Source of the DNA: Portunus trituberculatus
Taxonomy: Eukaryota; Arthropoda; Malacostraca; Decapoda; Portunidae
Assembly: GCF_017591435.1 (NCBI RefSeq)
Contig: NC_059294.1
Span: 18,915,975 to 18,979,974 of the forward strand
Reading direction: 5' to 3'
Length of the DNA stretch: 64,000 nucleotides
Shown here one piece after another: positions 21,931 to 33,512 of this stretch; the stretch's first letter is position 1; every line of letters begins with the position of its first letter. A program made the translations under genes and the position numbers. The notes under the pieces are model-generated. The model worked only from the letters and a program-made list of their open reading frames with translations. It was not told the DNA's origin and searched no databases.

Positions 21931-23684
21931 TTACCTATTTGTATTTACCTATTTGTGTATTACAGGGCCCGAGCTAAGCTCTCTGTGTCCTGTCTCCTTG
22001 TCCATTCCTATCATATCTCTCTTTCATCTGATTGACACACACCGCGTCAACGACATCACTGCTCAGTTTATTCCACTTATCAATGCTACGATTCGGGAAA
22101 CTGTATTTTCTCACGTCATTTAGACAGATGTCTTTTATTAGCTTTTTTCCATGTCCTCGGAGCTGATTACTTGTGGTCACCTTTATCAACTCTCTGTCCA
22201 GTATGTCAATCTTGTTCACTAATTTATACATAGTTATCATGTCTCCTCTTGTTCTTCTCTCTTCTAATGTGGTCAGCCCCAGCTTCCTCAGTCTTTTCTC
22301 ATAGTCTAACTCCCTGAATCCTGGTACCATCCTTGTTGCCAGCCTCTGTACCCTTTCTACCTTCTTCACATTTTTCTTCATATGCGGTGACCAGACACAA
22401 GCTGCATATTCTAACTGGGGTCTTATTAAGGTACATAATATCTTCCTCATCATTCCTTCATCTAGGTAGTGGAACGCAATACCAATATTTTGAAGCATGT
22501 TATATGTTTTCCCAAAAATCTTGTTAATGTGTTTCTCCGGTTACAAAGTGTTTTGCACGGTTACTCCTAAGTCTTTCTCCTCATTGGTCTCTTTAATTTT
22601 CTCATCACCCAGCCTGTAATCCCAGTTTGGTCTGTATCTACTTCTTCCCATTTTCATAACATGGGTTTTGTCTATATTAAATTCCATCTGCCACTCCTTA
22701 CTCCACTCATATATTTTATCAAGATCTTCCTGTAACTTGTTACAATCTTCCACATTCTTTACTCTCCTCATAATTTTAGTATCATCCGCAAACATGTTCA
22801 TGTAACTGTCAATTCCTACTGGCATATCATTAACATAAATCAAAAACATGATGGGACCAAGCACTGACCCTTGTGGAACTCCACTGGTTACCTTCTTCCA
22901 CTCGGACTTCCTTCCTCTCACCACTGTTCTCATTTCTCTTCCCATTAAGTAATTTTCCATCCATTTTGCTAGTTTATCATTTACTCCTCCAATCTTCTTT
23001 AGTTTCCACATAAGTCTATTGTGTGGTACTTTATCAAAGGCCTTTCTCAAGTCCAGGTAGATAGCATCCACCCATCCCTCTCTATGTTGTAGTATGTCAG
23101 TCACTCTTGAATAAAAACATAATATATTGGATATGCATGATCTTCCTTTTCTGAAACCATACTGTCTTTCACTCAGAATGTTTTCACTTTCTAGATACTT
23201 ACTCCACTTAGCTTTAATTACTTCTTCACATACCTTGCACAATATACTAGTTAATGATACTGGTCTATAATTTAGTGGTTCCATCCTACTTCCATTCGTA
23301 TATATAGGCACAATGTCAGCTCTTTTCTACTCTTTTGGGACTAATCCTGTTCGTATGGAGGTTTCCACAATATCAAATACGGGGCTCAACAATTGATCCT
23401 TACATTCATTTAGCAACCTCACAGATATGCCATCTGGCCCCATTGATTTATTAATATCCAGATTGCTTATAATTTTCCTTACATCTTCCTTAGTAACCAT
23501 GATGTCCTGCATTTGCCTTATTTCCGTAGGCCTTCCTCCCATAAAATGCTCCTTCTTTGTAAACACTTTGCAAATGTTGTCGTTCAAAATTTCAGCTATA
23601 TCTCCAGCATCCTCATATACTTCTTCCCCATTTTATTACCTTTACTATTTCCTCCCTTACATTTAGTTTTCCATTTATGAATTT
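21929..23684 (-). mobile_element. LINE copy C3, 5' truncated in the linker
   Basis: This copy begins on the - strand at an AC junction near 23684, in the linker just before NDNICKVFTKKEHF. It carries the reverse transcriptase in three frames: 23327-23587 fingers, 22541-23311 palm, 21974-22498 C-terminal domain. It ends in the duplicated tail motif at 21929-21960. The palm has YGFRKGRSC, KAFDKVPHNRL, VPQGSVLGP and FADDTKIMRRV. Breaks at about 23318 and 22530 separate the frames. Confidence 0.85.
22541..23311 (-). pseudogene. Reverse transcriptase palm of LINE C3
   Basis: A 256-codon open frame spans YRPVSLTSILCKVCEEV, YGFRKGRSCISNILCFYSRV, YLDLRKAFDKVPHNRL, SGVPQGSVLGPIMF, the intact active-site FADDTKIMRRV and WQMEFNIDKTHVMKMG, up to EKDLGVTVQNTL. 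The C-terminal domain follows in another frame after a T-for-G change and a stop near 22540. All catalytic motifs are present within this frame. Confidence 0.85.
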
Positions 23685-23696
23685 GTGTGTGTGTGT
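23685..23696. repeat. Short AC tract (TG on + strand) between LINE C4 and LINE C3
   Basis: The dinucleotide run ends LINE C4 and borders the truncated start of LINE C3. Confidence 0.75.
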
Positions 23697-24323
23697 ATTT
23701 ACCTATTTGTATTTACCTATTTGTGTATTACAGGGCCCGAGCTAAGCTCTCTGTGTCCTGTCTCCTTGTCCATTCCTGTCATATCTCTCTTTCATCTGAT
23801 TGACACACACCGCATCAACGACATCACTGCTCAGTTTATTTCACTTATCAATGCTACGATGCGGGAAACTGTATTTTCTCACGTCATTTAGGCAGATGTC
23901 TTTTATTAGCTTTTTTTCATGCCCTCGGAGCTGATTACTTGTGGTCACCTTTATCAACTCTCTGTCCAGTATGTCAATCTTGTTCACCAATTTATACATA
24001 GTTATCATGTCTCCTCTTGTTCTTCTCTCTTCTAATGTGGTCAGCCCCAGCTTCCTCAATCTTTCCTCATAGTCTAACTCCCTGAGTCCTATTACCATCC
24101 TTGTTGCCAGCCTGTGTACCCTTTCTACCTTCTTCACATTTTTCTTCATATGCGGTGACCAAACACAAGCTGCATATTCTAACTGGGGTCTTATTAAGGT
24201 ACATAATATCTTCATCATTCCTTCATCTAGGTAGTGGAATGCAAGGCCAATATTTTGAAGCATGTTATATGTTTTCCCAAAAATCTTGTTAATGTGTTTC
24301 TCCGGTGATAAAGTCTTTTGCAC

Positions 24324-24324
<1 letters not shown>
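23697..24324 (-). mobile_element. LINE copy C4, 3' end only
   Basis: A fragment of about 630 bp holding the C-terminal domain of the reverse transcriptase ORF (23841-24323), with SPEKHINKIFGKTYNMLQ, LEYAACVWSPHMKK and LDYEERLRKLGL, and the duplicated tail. It starts directly at the long AC tract of LINE A3, so truncation and insertion point coincide. Confidence 0.85.

Positions 24325-24408
<84 letters not shown>
24325..24408. repeat. AC microsatellite (TG on + strand) between LINE A3 and LINE C4
   Basis: A pure 84-bp tract forming the tail of LINE A3. Confidence 0.9.
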
Positions 24409-24410
<2 letters not shown>

Positions 24411-24479
24411 TTACCTAATTGTATTTACCTAATTGTAACATACGGGAAAAGAGCTATGCTCGTGTTGTCCCGTCTCCAT

Positions 24480-26090
24480 ATCTATTAATGTCCAGCTTTT
24501 TCTTAAAATCATGAATATTCCTTGCGTTGACCACTTCCACGTCTAAACTATTCCATGCTTCCACCCTTCTATGAGGGAAGCTATATTTTTCACATCTCTC
24601 CTATAAGTGGCCATTTTAGTTTTTTCCCATGCCCTCTCGACATTCTTCCATTCCACATACACAGATCTTCCCTATCCATTTTTCCATGCCAATCATCACT
24701 CTGTATATTGCTATCAGGTCTCCCTTTCTCTCTGTTTTCCAGGGTTGGAAGTTGCATTCTTTTCAGTCTGTCTTCATAAGTCAAATCTCTTAAGTCAGGC
24801 ACCATTTTCGTTGCAGCCCTCTGTACTTTCTCTAGTTTCCTTATGTGTTTCTTTAAGTTCGAGCCCACTGTATTGTTGCATATTCAAGCCTCGGTCTTAT
24901 CATTGCAGTAATTATTTTCTTCATCATTTCTTCATCTAGATATACGAACGCCACTCTTATGTTCCTCAATAAGTTCAATACTTCTCCAATTATTTTGTTT
25001 ATATGTCTCTCTGGCGATAGGTCATTGGTAATTGTCACCCCAAGGTCTTTTTCTTCATGACTGGTTTTATGTCTTCATTTCCTATCTTGTACATACTCCT
25101 GATTCTTCTTTCACTCTTGCCAAACTCTATTTTCTTGCATTTTGTCGTGTTGAACTCCATTTGCCATGTACAGCTCCATTTCCATATTCTGTCCAAGTCT
25201 TCCTGGAGTAGTTCGCAATCTTTGTCACATCTCACTTTTCTTAACAATTTTGCATCGTCTGCAAATAGGCTCACATAACTGGACACCCCATCCACCATGT
25301 CATTTATGTAGACTGCGAACATTACTGGTGCCAACACTGATCCCTGTGGAACTCCACTCTCCACCAATCCCCATTCTGATGGTCTGTCCTTAATTATTGT
25401 TCTCATTTCTCTTCCTACCAAAAGTCTTCCATCCATTTTAGTAAACTGCCATGCACTCCTCCTACCATTTCAAGTTTCCAGATCAGTCTCTGGTGTGGTA
25501 CCTTATCAAAGGCCTTTTTTAAATCCAGATATATTCCATCAGCCCAACCATCTCTTTCCTGTATTACATCTATCACCCTCGAATAGTAACATATCAGGTT
25601 TGTCGTGCATGAACGCCCTTTCTAAAACCAAATTGACACTCACAAAGTATGTCATTTTTCTCCAAGAAGTCTGTCCATCTAGTCTTCACCACCCTCTCAC
25701 ACATCTTAGCTACCACACTTGTAAGTGACACTGGTCTATAGTTCAATGGGTCTCTCTTGTTACCTGATTTATAGATTGGGACAATGTTAGCTCTTTTCCA
25801 GTCTTGGGGCACTACGCCTTCCCTTAATGAGGCATCAATTACTTCACAAACTTTTTCTGCCAATTGCTCCTGCATTCTCTTAAAATCCATCCTGATACCC
25901 CATCAGGTCCCACAGCTTTTCTCACTTCTAAACTCCCCATCATGTTCTTGATCTCCTCCACAGTTACTTGAAACTCCTTCATAATCCCTTTCTGTTCCAT
26001 TACCAGTGGTTTGTCAAAAGCAGTCTCCTTTGTGAATACCTTCCGAAAGCATCCATTCATAGCCTCTGCCATTTCCTGGGATCTTCACTG
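24480..26090 (-). pseudogene. Reverse transcriptase of LINE A3
   Basis: Frames at 25839-26072, 25594-25890, 25035-25436, 24853-25038 and 24590-24868 carry, in order, VRKAVGPDGVSGWIL, YRPVSLTSVVAKMCERV, FGFRKG, VPQGSVLAPVMF with active-site FADDAKLLRKV, SPERHINKIIGE and LRDLTYEDRLKRMQL. Breaks at MEDF and KKKTLG are identical to those in A1. An extra break inside FGFRKGRSC, near 25610, is private to A3. Confidence 0.8.
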
Positions 26091-26414
26091 TATACTCCAT
26101 TTACTTCTAAACTTTCAATACTTTCTCTATTTTTGATGTTGTTGTTCACATGTCTGTAAAAAGCCTTGGTTGGTCTTTACATTTATCAATTATATCCTTT
26201 TCTTGTTTCTTTCTTTCTTCTCTAATCAACACATATTCATTTCTTGCTCTTTTGTAACTTTCCCACTGCTTAATCCGTCTTTTCCTTCTCCACCTCTTCC
26301 ATGCATCCTCTTTTCTTGTTCTAGCCTTTTCACATCTATCGTTAAACCAGTCCTGCTTTCCAACTTCTATGTTGTCTTATTGGTACAAATTTTTCTCACC
26401 TTCTTTGTATATTT

Positions 26415-28190
26415 TTATAAATTCCTTCCACTTTTCATTTGCTCCTTAGCACTCTTGAATTTCATCCAATTTGTCTCTTGAAAGAATTTCTTTAGGTTTC
26501 CAAAATCTGTCTTGGCATAATTCCATCTTCCCACTTTATATTCTTCATTTCTTCTAGATTTCTCTTCGTCTATCACCTTGAACTCCAAAACTGCATGATC
26601 ACTCTTTGCTAAAGGGCACTCCACCCTCATCTCCTCAATGACCATTGGCTCTGTACTAAAGACCAAGTCCAGTCTTGACGATGCTCCTCTCCTCCAAACC
26701 TAGTATCTTCTTTGACCCACTGAGTTAACACATTTTCCATTGCCAGTGTCAATAGTGTATTTCCCATGTTGTCTCTGATCCTTCCATTGACCAGTCCTCC
26801 CAACACACCTCTTTACAATTAAAATCTCCCATCATTATAGTTCGTTCACAGCCACCCAACATTTCTTCCAGACATGTTCCTGTATCACTTATCATTTCTT
26901 CATATTCCTGTACTGACCATGCATTTGTCTTAGGTGGTACGTACACCACTATGTAGTGCCTCTTTTTCCTTCATTAGTTTCTGCTCTGATCTTTAGCACT
27001 TCTGCCTTTCCCATACCTTTTTCACTTGATCCACCTTTATATCTTTTTAACCAGCAACATCACTCCTCCTCCCATCTTACCTACTCTATTTCTTTTCCAA
27101 ACGTTATATTTCCTTCTCCAACCTTCATCAGGTCTTCTCCTCTCTCAGTTTTGTTTCAGTAAGACCCACAATATCTGGGTTCTTGTCCTCAAGTAATCGT
27201 TGAGTTCTAAAATCCCGATATCACTCCATTTATGTTGGAATACATTACATTTCGCTCATATGTAAGTTTCTTTAGTCCTTTCTTGCTGTACTTTTCTGGG
27301 TTATGAACCACTTCCTCAGTCTCATATCCAAGATTCTCCAGAAAACTCTTTCTTCTCTCTTCTGTCCTCTCTTCATTTTTTTTCAAAGCCTCCTTTCTCA
27401 ACTCATTTAACATTTCTCTTCCTTTTCACCGAGATCTCTTCTCAACCAAATCTTCCTTGTTGTTTCCTGCTGGGCTAGCCTCCATGACTTCTCCACCAAT
27501 TCATCTACATCCTTTGTGACTTAAGTTTGATTCTTATTGGCCTCATACCTTCTCTTGTGAACTTTCCAATTCTATGGAAGTCCTCTATTTCTTGTACTAG
27601 GTCTTTTCCTCCTCTTGCACCACATTAATGATATTATTTATCACCTTTTTATGTTTTTCTCTCTCCATTTTACTCGGTGTCTTATCCTCCTCCACACCAA
27701 ATATCACCACACATCTCTTTTGTCTACAGTTTCCTCACCAATGTCTCATTTGACTTAATAACCTTCACCACTTTCTCAGCTATCTTCTCTTCTATGATCT
27801 GTTGATCTATAATTTCAGCAAGGCCCAAAGTTTTCTCCCTGACTCTTTGATTTCCTTTTCCAGACTTGCAACTTTGTAATTTACCTCCTTTCTTTCCACT
27901 TCCTGACTTTTTTCCATTCAGCCTGCTTCTCCATCACTTTTCCTAGAGATTCTCCACATTTTTGCAATTCACTTTAATTAGCTTAACTTCCTCTTTCAGT
28001 GCTGCATTTTCCTTCTTCATATCGGCACAGTCTCTTTTACATTGTCATAACTCGTTTCCAGGCCCTCATACTTTTCAAACAGTTTTTCAATTTTACCTTC
28101 TAACTCCAGAATTTTCTTCACATAAGCGCTCTTTTCCATTATTCCTTGAAACCCTGTGAAGTCTGATTCTCTTTCGAGTTCACGGCCGCC
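26415..28190 (-). pseudogene. ORF1-like region and endonuclease of LINE A3
   Basis: The ORF1-like part begins at the ATG in ATGGCGGCC (near 28190) with a coiled-coil stretch, followed by the shared in-frame TAG near 27945. The endonuclease shows YSNINGV (about 27230), VYVPPKTNAWSV, MMGDFNCKEVCWED (about 26810-26850), RLDLVFSTEP and PLAKSDHAVLEF. Frame breaks match A1 and A2. Confidence 0.7.
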
Positions 28191-28278
28191 ATGTTGCAGA
28201 CGTAAACAAACCAGCTGATGGCTCAAACGCAGGCTACTGTTTATATTTACCTTCACTGGACATTATTTTGCTAATCAA

Positions 28279-28280
<2 letters not shown>

Positions 28281-28334
<54 letters not shown>
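28281..28334. repeat. AC microsatellite (TG on + strand) between LINE E and LINE A3
   Basis: A pure tract that is the tail of LINE E and the insertion point of A3. Confidence 0.9.
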
Positions 28335-28336
<2 letters not shown>

Positions 28337-30195
28337 TTACCTAGTATTTACCTAGTTGTAGTTTTACAGGGCCTGGGCTTTATGCTCGTGTGGCCCTGTC
28401 TCCATATCTACACTTATCCAATCTTACTTTAAAAGTGTGTACACTCGTTGCAGACACTACTTCTTCATCTAAACTGTTCCACGTCTCAATACATCTCTGG
28501 AAACTATATTTTTAATATCTCTCAGACATCTTCCTTTCTCAGCTTTTTACTATGCGATCTTGTGCTTCTGTCATATTCTTCTCTCAGGATCAGTTTCTCA
28601 TTATCCACTTGGTCCATTCCGTTGATCAATTTATAGACTTGTATCAGGTCTCCTCTCTCTTCTTTGTTCCAAGGTTGGTAGATCCATAGCCTTTAGTCTC
28701 TCCTCATATGTCATCCTTCAAGTTCTGGGACCATTCTTGTAGCCATTTTTGTAGCCTCCAATTTCCTTATGTGTTTCTTTTATGAGGGGTCCACACTACT
28801 CCTGCATATTCCAATCTGGGTCTTATTATAGTATTTATCAATTTCTTCATCATTTCTTTGTCCATGTAGTGAAATGCTACTCCAATATTCCTCAGCAAAT
28901 TATGTTTCTCTAAAAATTCTATCAATATGGCTTACTGGTTGATTGTTTTCTTCCATCGTCACTCCTAAGTCCTTTTCCTTTTGACTTTCTCCAGTTCTAC
29001 TCCATCTCCCATCTTATAGATTCCCACAGGTCGTCTTTCACTCTTTCCCATTTCCATGACATGGCTTTTGTTCACATTGAATTCCATTTCCCACTTCTTA
29101 CTCCATTCCCAGATCTTATTTAGGTCTTCTTGCAGTATTTCACAATCCTCCTTTTGCTTTATAACTCTGCACAGTTTCGTATCATCCGCAAACAAATTTA
29201 TGTAGCTGTTCACTCCTTCTGGCATGTCGTTAATATAAATGAGGAAAAGTACTGGTGCCAATACTGACCCCTGTGGCACTCCGCTTTCTACTGCTCTCCA
29301 CTTGACTTCATATCTTTAACTACCGTCCTTATTTCTCTCCCCTCAAATAATTTTCTATCCATCTCAATGTGCTTCCTTTAAGCCACCCTTCTCCTCTAAC
29401 TTCCATAGTAATCTTGCATGTGGCACTTTATCAAACGCCTTTTTAATCCAAATAGATGCAGTCAACCCATCCTCTCTCTCTTGTACTCTATCAACTATTC
29501 TAGAATAGAAACTCAATAAATTAGTTACACAAGACCGTCCTTTTCTAAAACCAAATTGGCTATTTGATATTAATTTGTTGTCTTCAAGAAACTCGATCCA
29601 TTGTTTCTTTATTATTCTTTCACACATCTTGCATATTACACTAGTTAGTGATACCGGTCTGTAATTTAAAGGTTCTTCTTTCCTTCCACTCTTATATATG
29701 GGAACCACCTCAGCTCTTTTCCATTCTACTGGCACTGTTCCATTTTCTATTGAGCATTTTATGATGTTGTATATAGGACTTGCTAGTTCTTCCCTACATT
29801 CTTTCAGTATTCTGCCTGAGACTTCATCCGGTCCTATTGCCTTTTCTTCATCCAGTTCCTTCATTAACTCTGTTATTTCAAGCTTGGTTACTTTAATCTC
29901 TTTCATATAGATTGTCTCTCCATTACCCTGTGGCCTCTCAAATTTGGATTCTTTAGTTAAGACCTCCTGGAATTTTTTATTTAATAGTTCTGCCATACTT
30001 TTGGGTCTTCCACCATCCCGTTCTCTCCTTTTAACCTTTCTGTTGTTTCTTTTTGCCTAATTTTTCGATTTATGAATCTATAGAACAATTTTGGTTGCTC
30101 TTACATTTTTCGACAATATCTTTTCAAAGTTCTTTTCCTCTTCCTTCCTCACCTTAACATATTCATTTCTTGCTGCCTTGAAGTTTTCCTTGTTT
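28335..30195 (-). mobile_element. LINE copy E, 3' part (reverse transcriptase)
   Basis: A family close to B. On the - strand the linker (30180-29990) and fingers/palm (29996-29364) show RPVSLTSVICKMCERI, FGFRKGRSCVTNLL and KAFDKVPHARLL. The next frame (29279-28965) has PQGSVLAPVLF and the intact active-site FADDTKLCRVI; a decayed C-terminal domain follows. The tail has one and a half 14-bp units. Its 5' continuation is interrupted at 30195 by J1, and about 100 bp of E reappear at 33294-33393. Confidence 0.8.
29364..29996 (-). pseudogene. Reverse transcriptase fingers and palm start, LINE E
   Basis: A 210-codon frame runs from AELLNKKFQEVLTKE through DEEKAIGPDEVSGRILKECR, VEWKRAEVVPIYKSGRKEEP, YRPVSLTSVICKMCERI and FGFRKGRSCVTNLLSFYSRI to KKAFDKVPHARLLWKLEEKGG. 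One base is lost in the YLDLKK box, reading ASIWIKKAF. The catalytic half follows in another frame at 28965-29279. Confidence 0.8.
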
Positions 30196-30201
30196 GTTCA
30201 G

Positions 30202-30639
30202 TTAACGTAAGAGGTGTCTTGACACTCCTCTTTTGAAAGAGTTTAAGTCATAGGCAGGTGGAAATACAGACACAGGTAGAGAGTTCCAGAGTTTACCAGT
30301 GTAGGGAATGAAGGAGTGAAGATACTGGTTAACTCTTGCATTAGGAAGATGGACAGAATAGGGATGAGAAGAAGTAGAGAGTCTTGTGCAGCGAGGCCGC
30401 AGGAAAGGCATGCAGTTAGCAAGTTCAGAAGAGCAGACAGCATGAAAACAGCGGTAGAAGACAGATAAAGATGCAACATTGCGGCGGTGACTTAAAGAAT
30501 CAAGACAGTCAGTTAGAGGAGAAGAGTTGATAAGACGAAAAGCTTTAGATTCCACCTTGTTTAGTAAAGCTGTGTGTGGATCCCCAGACATGAGAGCCAT
30601 ACTCCATACACGGGCGGATAAGGCCCTTGTACAGAGCAA
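30202..30639 (-). pseudogene. C-terminal domain of J1 reverse transcriptase ORF
   Basis: A 145-codon frame with VESKAFRLINSSPLTDCLDSL, SHRRNVASLSVFYRCFHAVCS and LWNSLPVSVFPPAYDLNSFKRGVSRHLLR, a conserved end region of these elements that is also seen in J2, J3 and J4. It ends within 10 bp of the junction with LINE E. Confidence 0.75.
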
Positions 30640-31047
30640 GCAGCTGGGAGGGAGAGAAAATGGACGAAGACGCCATAGGACACCTAACTTCTTGGAAGCT
30701 GATTTAGCAAGAGTAGAGATGTGAAATTTCCAGTTTAGATTTTTAGTGAAGGATAGACCGAGTGTGTTTAATGTAGAGGAGAGGGAAGTTGAGTGTTATT
30801 GAAGAAGAGAGGATAGTTGTCTGGAAGGTTATGTCGAGTAGATAGTTGTAGAAATTGAGTTTTGAGGCATTGAACAAAACCAGGTTTTCTCTGCCCCAAT
30901 CAGAAACAAGTGAAAGATCAGAAGTTAGGCGTCCTATAGCATCTCGCCTTGAGTCATTTAATTGTTGTTGGGTTGGGCGTCTGTTGAACGCTGTTGAATA
31001 ATGCATGGTATCATCAGCATAGGAGTGGATAGGGCATTGAGTCAGAT

Positions 31048-31475
31048 TTAGGAGATCATTGATGAATAATAGAAAGAGAGTGGGTGATAGGACAGAACCC
31101 TGTGGAACACCACTGTTGATAGTTTTAGGGAAGAACAGTGACCGTCTACTACAGCAGCAATAGAACGATCGGAAAGGAAACTGGAGATGAAGGTACAGAG
31201 AGAAGGATAGAATCCGTAGGAGGGTAGTTTAGAAATTAAAGATTTGTGCCAGACTCTATCGAAGGCTTTCGATATGTCAAGGCCGACAGCAAAGGTTTCA
31301 CCGAAGTCCCTAAAGAGGATGACCAAGATTCAGTTAGGAAAGTAAGAAGATCACCAGTAGATCTGCCTTTACGGAAACCATACTGGCAATCAGAGAGAAG
31401 GTTGTGAGCTGATAGATGCCTCATTATCTTCCTATTAAGGATAGACTCAAAGGCTTTAGAAAGGCAGGAAATCAA
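31048..31475 (-). pseudogene. Reverse transcriptase core of J1
   Basis: Two overlapping frames give ISCLSKAFESILNRKIMRHL and YGFRKGRSTGDLLTFLTESW, then FGETFAVGLDISKAFDRVWHKSL and YGFYPSLCTFISSFLSDRSIAAVVDG. The VPQGSV block is altered to VFHRVLS by an indel. This layout is typical of Jockey-clade reverse transcriptases of arthropods. The copy is decayed. Confidence 0.75.
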
Positions 31476-33293
31476 AGCTATAGGGCGGTAGTTAGAAGGA
31501 TTGGAGTGGTCACCTTTTTAGGGACAGGTTGAATGTGAGCAAACTTCCAGCAAGAAGGATAAATAGAAGTAGAGACACAGATGAAAGAGTTTGACCAGGC
31601 AGTGAGCGAGTTCAAGCACAGTTTTGAGAACAACAGGAGGGACTCCATCCGGACCGTAAGCCTTCCGAGAATCAAGGCCAGAGAGGCCAGGAAAACGTCT
31701 TTATAAAGAATTTTAATTTTAGGGATGAAGTAGTCAGAGGGTGGAGGAGTAGGAGGAATATGCCCAGAATCATCCAAAGTTGAGTTGGTAGCAAAGGTTT
31801 GAGCGAAGAGTTCAGCTTTAGAAAAGAAGAGACAGCTGTAGAGCCATCTGGATGAAGTAAAGGAGGAAAGACGAAGAAGTAAAGTTGTTAGAGATATTAT
31901 TGGCTAGATGCCAGAAATCTCGAGAGGAGTTAGAATTGGAAAGACTTTGACATTTTCTATTGATGAAAGAGTTTTTAGTAAGTTGGAGAATAGATTTGGC
32001 ATGATTACGGGCAGAAATATATAGGGCATGAGTTTCAGCAGTTGGATGGCTACGGAACCGTTTGTGAGCCGCCTCTCTATCATTGACAGCACGAGAACAA
32101 GCAGAGTTAAACCAAGGCTTTTTAGCTTTAGGGTTAGAGAAAGTATGAGGAATGTATAGCTCCATGCCAGAGATAATCACCTCTGTTATGCGCTCGGCAC
32201 AAAGAGAAGGATCTCTGACATGAAAACAATAATCATCCCAAGGAAATCAGAATAGTACTGCCTTAGTTCCTCCCACTTAGCAGAGTTAAAATGCCAGAAG
32301 CACCTCCGCTTAGGCGGGTCCTGAGGCTGCACTGGAGTGATAGAACAGGTAACGGAAATTAGATTGTGGTCGGAGGAGCCCAACGGAGAGGAAAGTTTAA
32401 CAGAGTAAGCAGAAGGGTTGGAGGTTAGGAAAAGATCAAGAATGTTGGGCGTGTCTCCAAGGCGGTCAGGAATACGGGGGAACTTCACTAGCTGCTCTAG
32501 GTCATGAAGGATAGCAAAGTTGAAGGTTTGTTCACCAGGTTGGTCAGTGAAAGAAGATGAAAGCCAAAGCTGGTGGTGAACATTGAAATCTAAAATGGAG
32601 ATCTCAGCAAAGGAAAGTGAGATAAGATGTGCTCCACCTTGAAGTCAAATAGTCAAAGAATTTTACATAGTCAGAGGAATTAGGTGAGAGGTATACAGCA
32701 CAGATGAATTTAGTTAGAGAGTGACATTGAAGTCTTAGCCAGATGGTAGAAAATTCTGAAGATTCAAGATTGTGGGCACGAGAGCAAGTGGTGTCGTTAC
32801 GCACGTATGCGCAACATCCAGCTTTGGATTGAAAATGAGGATAGAGCAAGTAGGAGGAACAGAAAACTGCTGTCAGTAGTCACAGACAACTGTGTTTCTT
32901 TAGGAAGAGAAGATGAGGTTTAGTAGAGGAGAGGTGGTGTTCCACAGATTGAAAATTAGAACGAAGGCCACGAATGTTGCAGAAATTGATAGTGAAAGTA
33001 TTAGATGAAGTGTCAAGACACCCAAGGTCGACAGCAGACAGTCCGACCTGGGGACATTTATGGTCCCTCCCAGAGGGGACTCCGAGGCAGGGCGTGGTGA
33101 AGCCATTATTAAATTTTGATTTGAAGAGAGTGTAAAAGTGTAAGGTGTTGTAGTGTAGTGTAGGAAGTAGTAGAAGTTGTCTTTAGAGGGCAGGCTGCAG
33201 CTGCTCAATTGTATAAATGAGACCACAAAGGGAACCAAGAGAGGACACAAATCACTCAGTCTTGTAAAACCCAATCTCCTCTCTGTTTCCTCT

Positions 33294-33392
33294 GAATCTT
33301 GTCCATTCCTTTACTCTCTGGTCCATCATATTGTCTATCATTAGGTTCAAGAATCTTTCTCCCCAGGCTTCTTCCCCTATACCACTTTCATA

Positions 33393-33393
<1 letters not shown>
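33294..33393 (-). mobile_element. LINE E, remaining endonuclease fragment
   Basis: On the - strand it translates as ESGIGEEAWGERFLNLM and NMMDQRVKE, matching SGVGEEAWGERFLNLMMENM of LINE B. Compared with B, about 460 bp between this fragment and the part at 30195 is missing. It starts directly at the AC tract of LINE C5. Confidence 0.7.

Positions 33394-33470
<77 letters not shown>
33394..33470. repeat. AC microsatellite (TG on + strand) between LINE C5 and LINE E
   Basis: A pure 77-bp tract that is the tail of C5 and marks the 5' truncation point of E. Confidence 0.9.
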
Positions 33471-33473
<3 letters not shown>

Positions 33474-33512
33474 CTGTGTGTATTTACCTATTTGTGTATT
33501 ACAGGGCCTGAG

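Larger units (their letters stand above)
24409..28280 (-). mobile_element. LINE copy A3, near full length, opposite strand to A1 and A2
   Basis: Read on the - strand it has a short leader from 28280, the ORF1-like region (about 28190-27300), the endonuclease (27250-26415) and the reverse transcriptase (about 26090-24480). The duplicated tail (24409-24440) follows. It is nearly identical to A1 over its whole length and keeps the same disabling changes. Its 5' end begins about 30 bp further in than A1. The flanking elements differ from those of A1: E upstream and C4 downstream. Confidence 0.85.
30196..33293 (-). mobile_element. Jockey-like LINE copy J1, lying within LINE E
   Basis: A second type of non-LTR element. 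On the - strand a leader and the start MASPRPASESPLGG (about 33105) precede an endonuclease with NIRGLRSN-type sequence. A region with PWFNSACSRAVNDREAAHKR (31818-32180) follows, then the reverse transcriptase with YGFRKGRSTGDLLTFL, DISKAFDRVWHKSLISKL and FLSDRSIAAVVDGHCS. The C-terminal domain (30202-30639) ends FKRGVSRHLLR. The frame breaks many times. It lacks the 3' untranslated tail seen in J2, J3 and J5. Confidence 0.8.
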
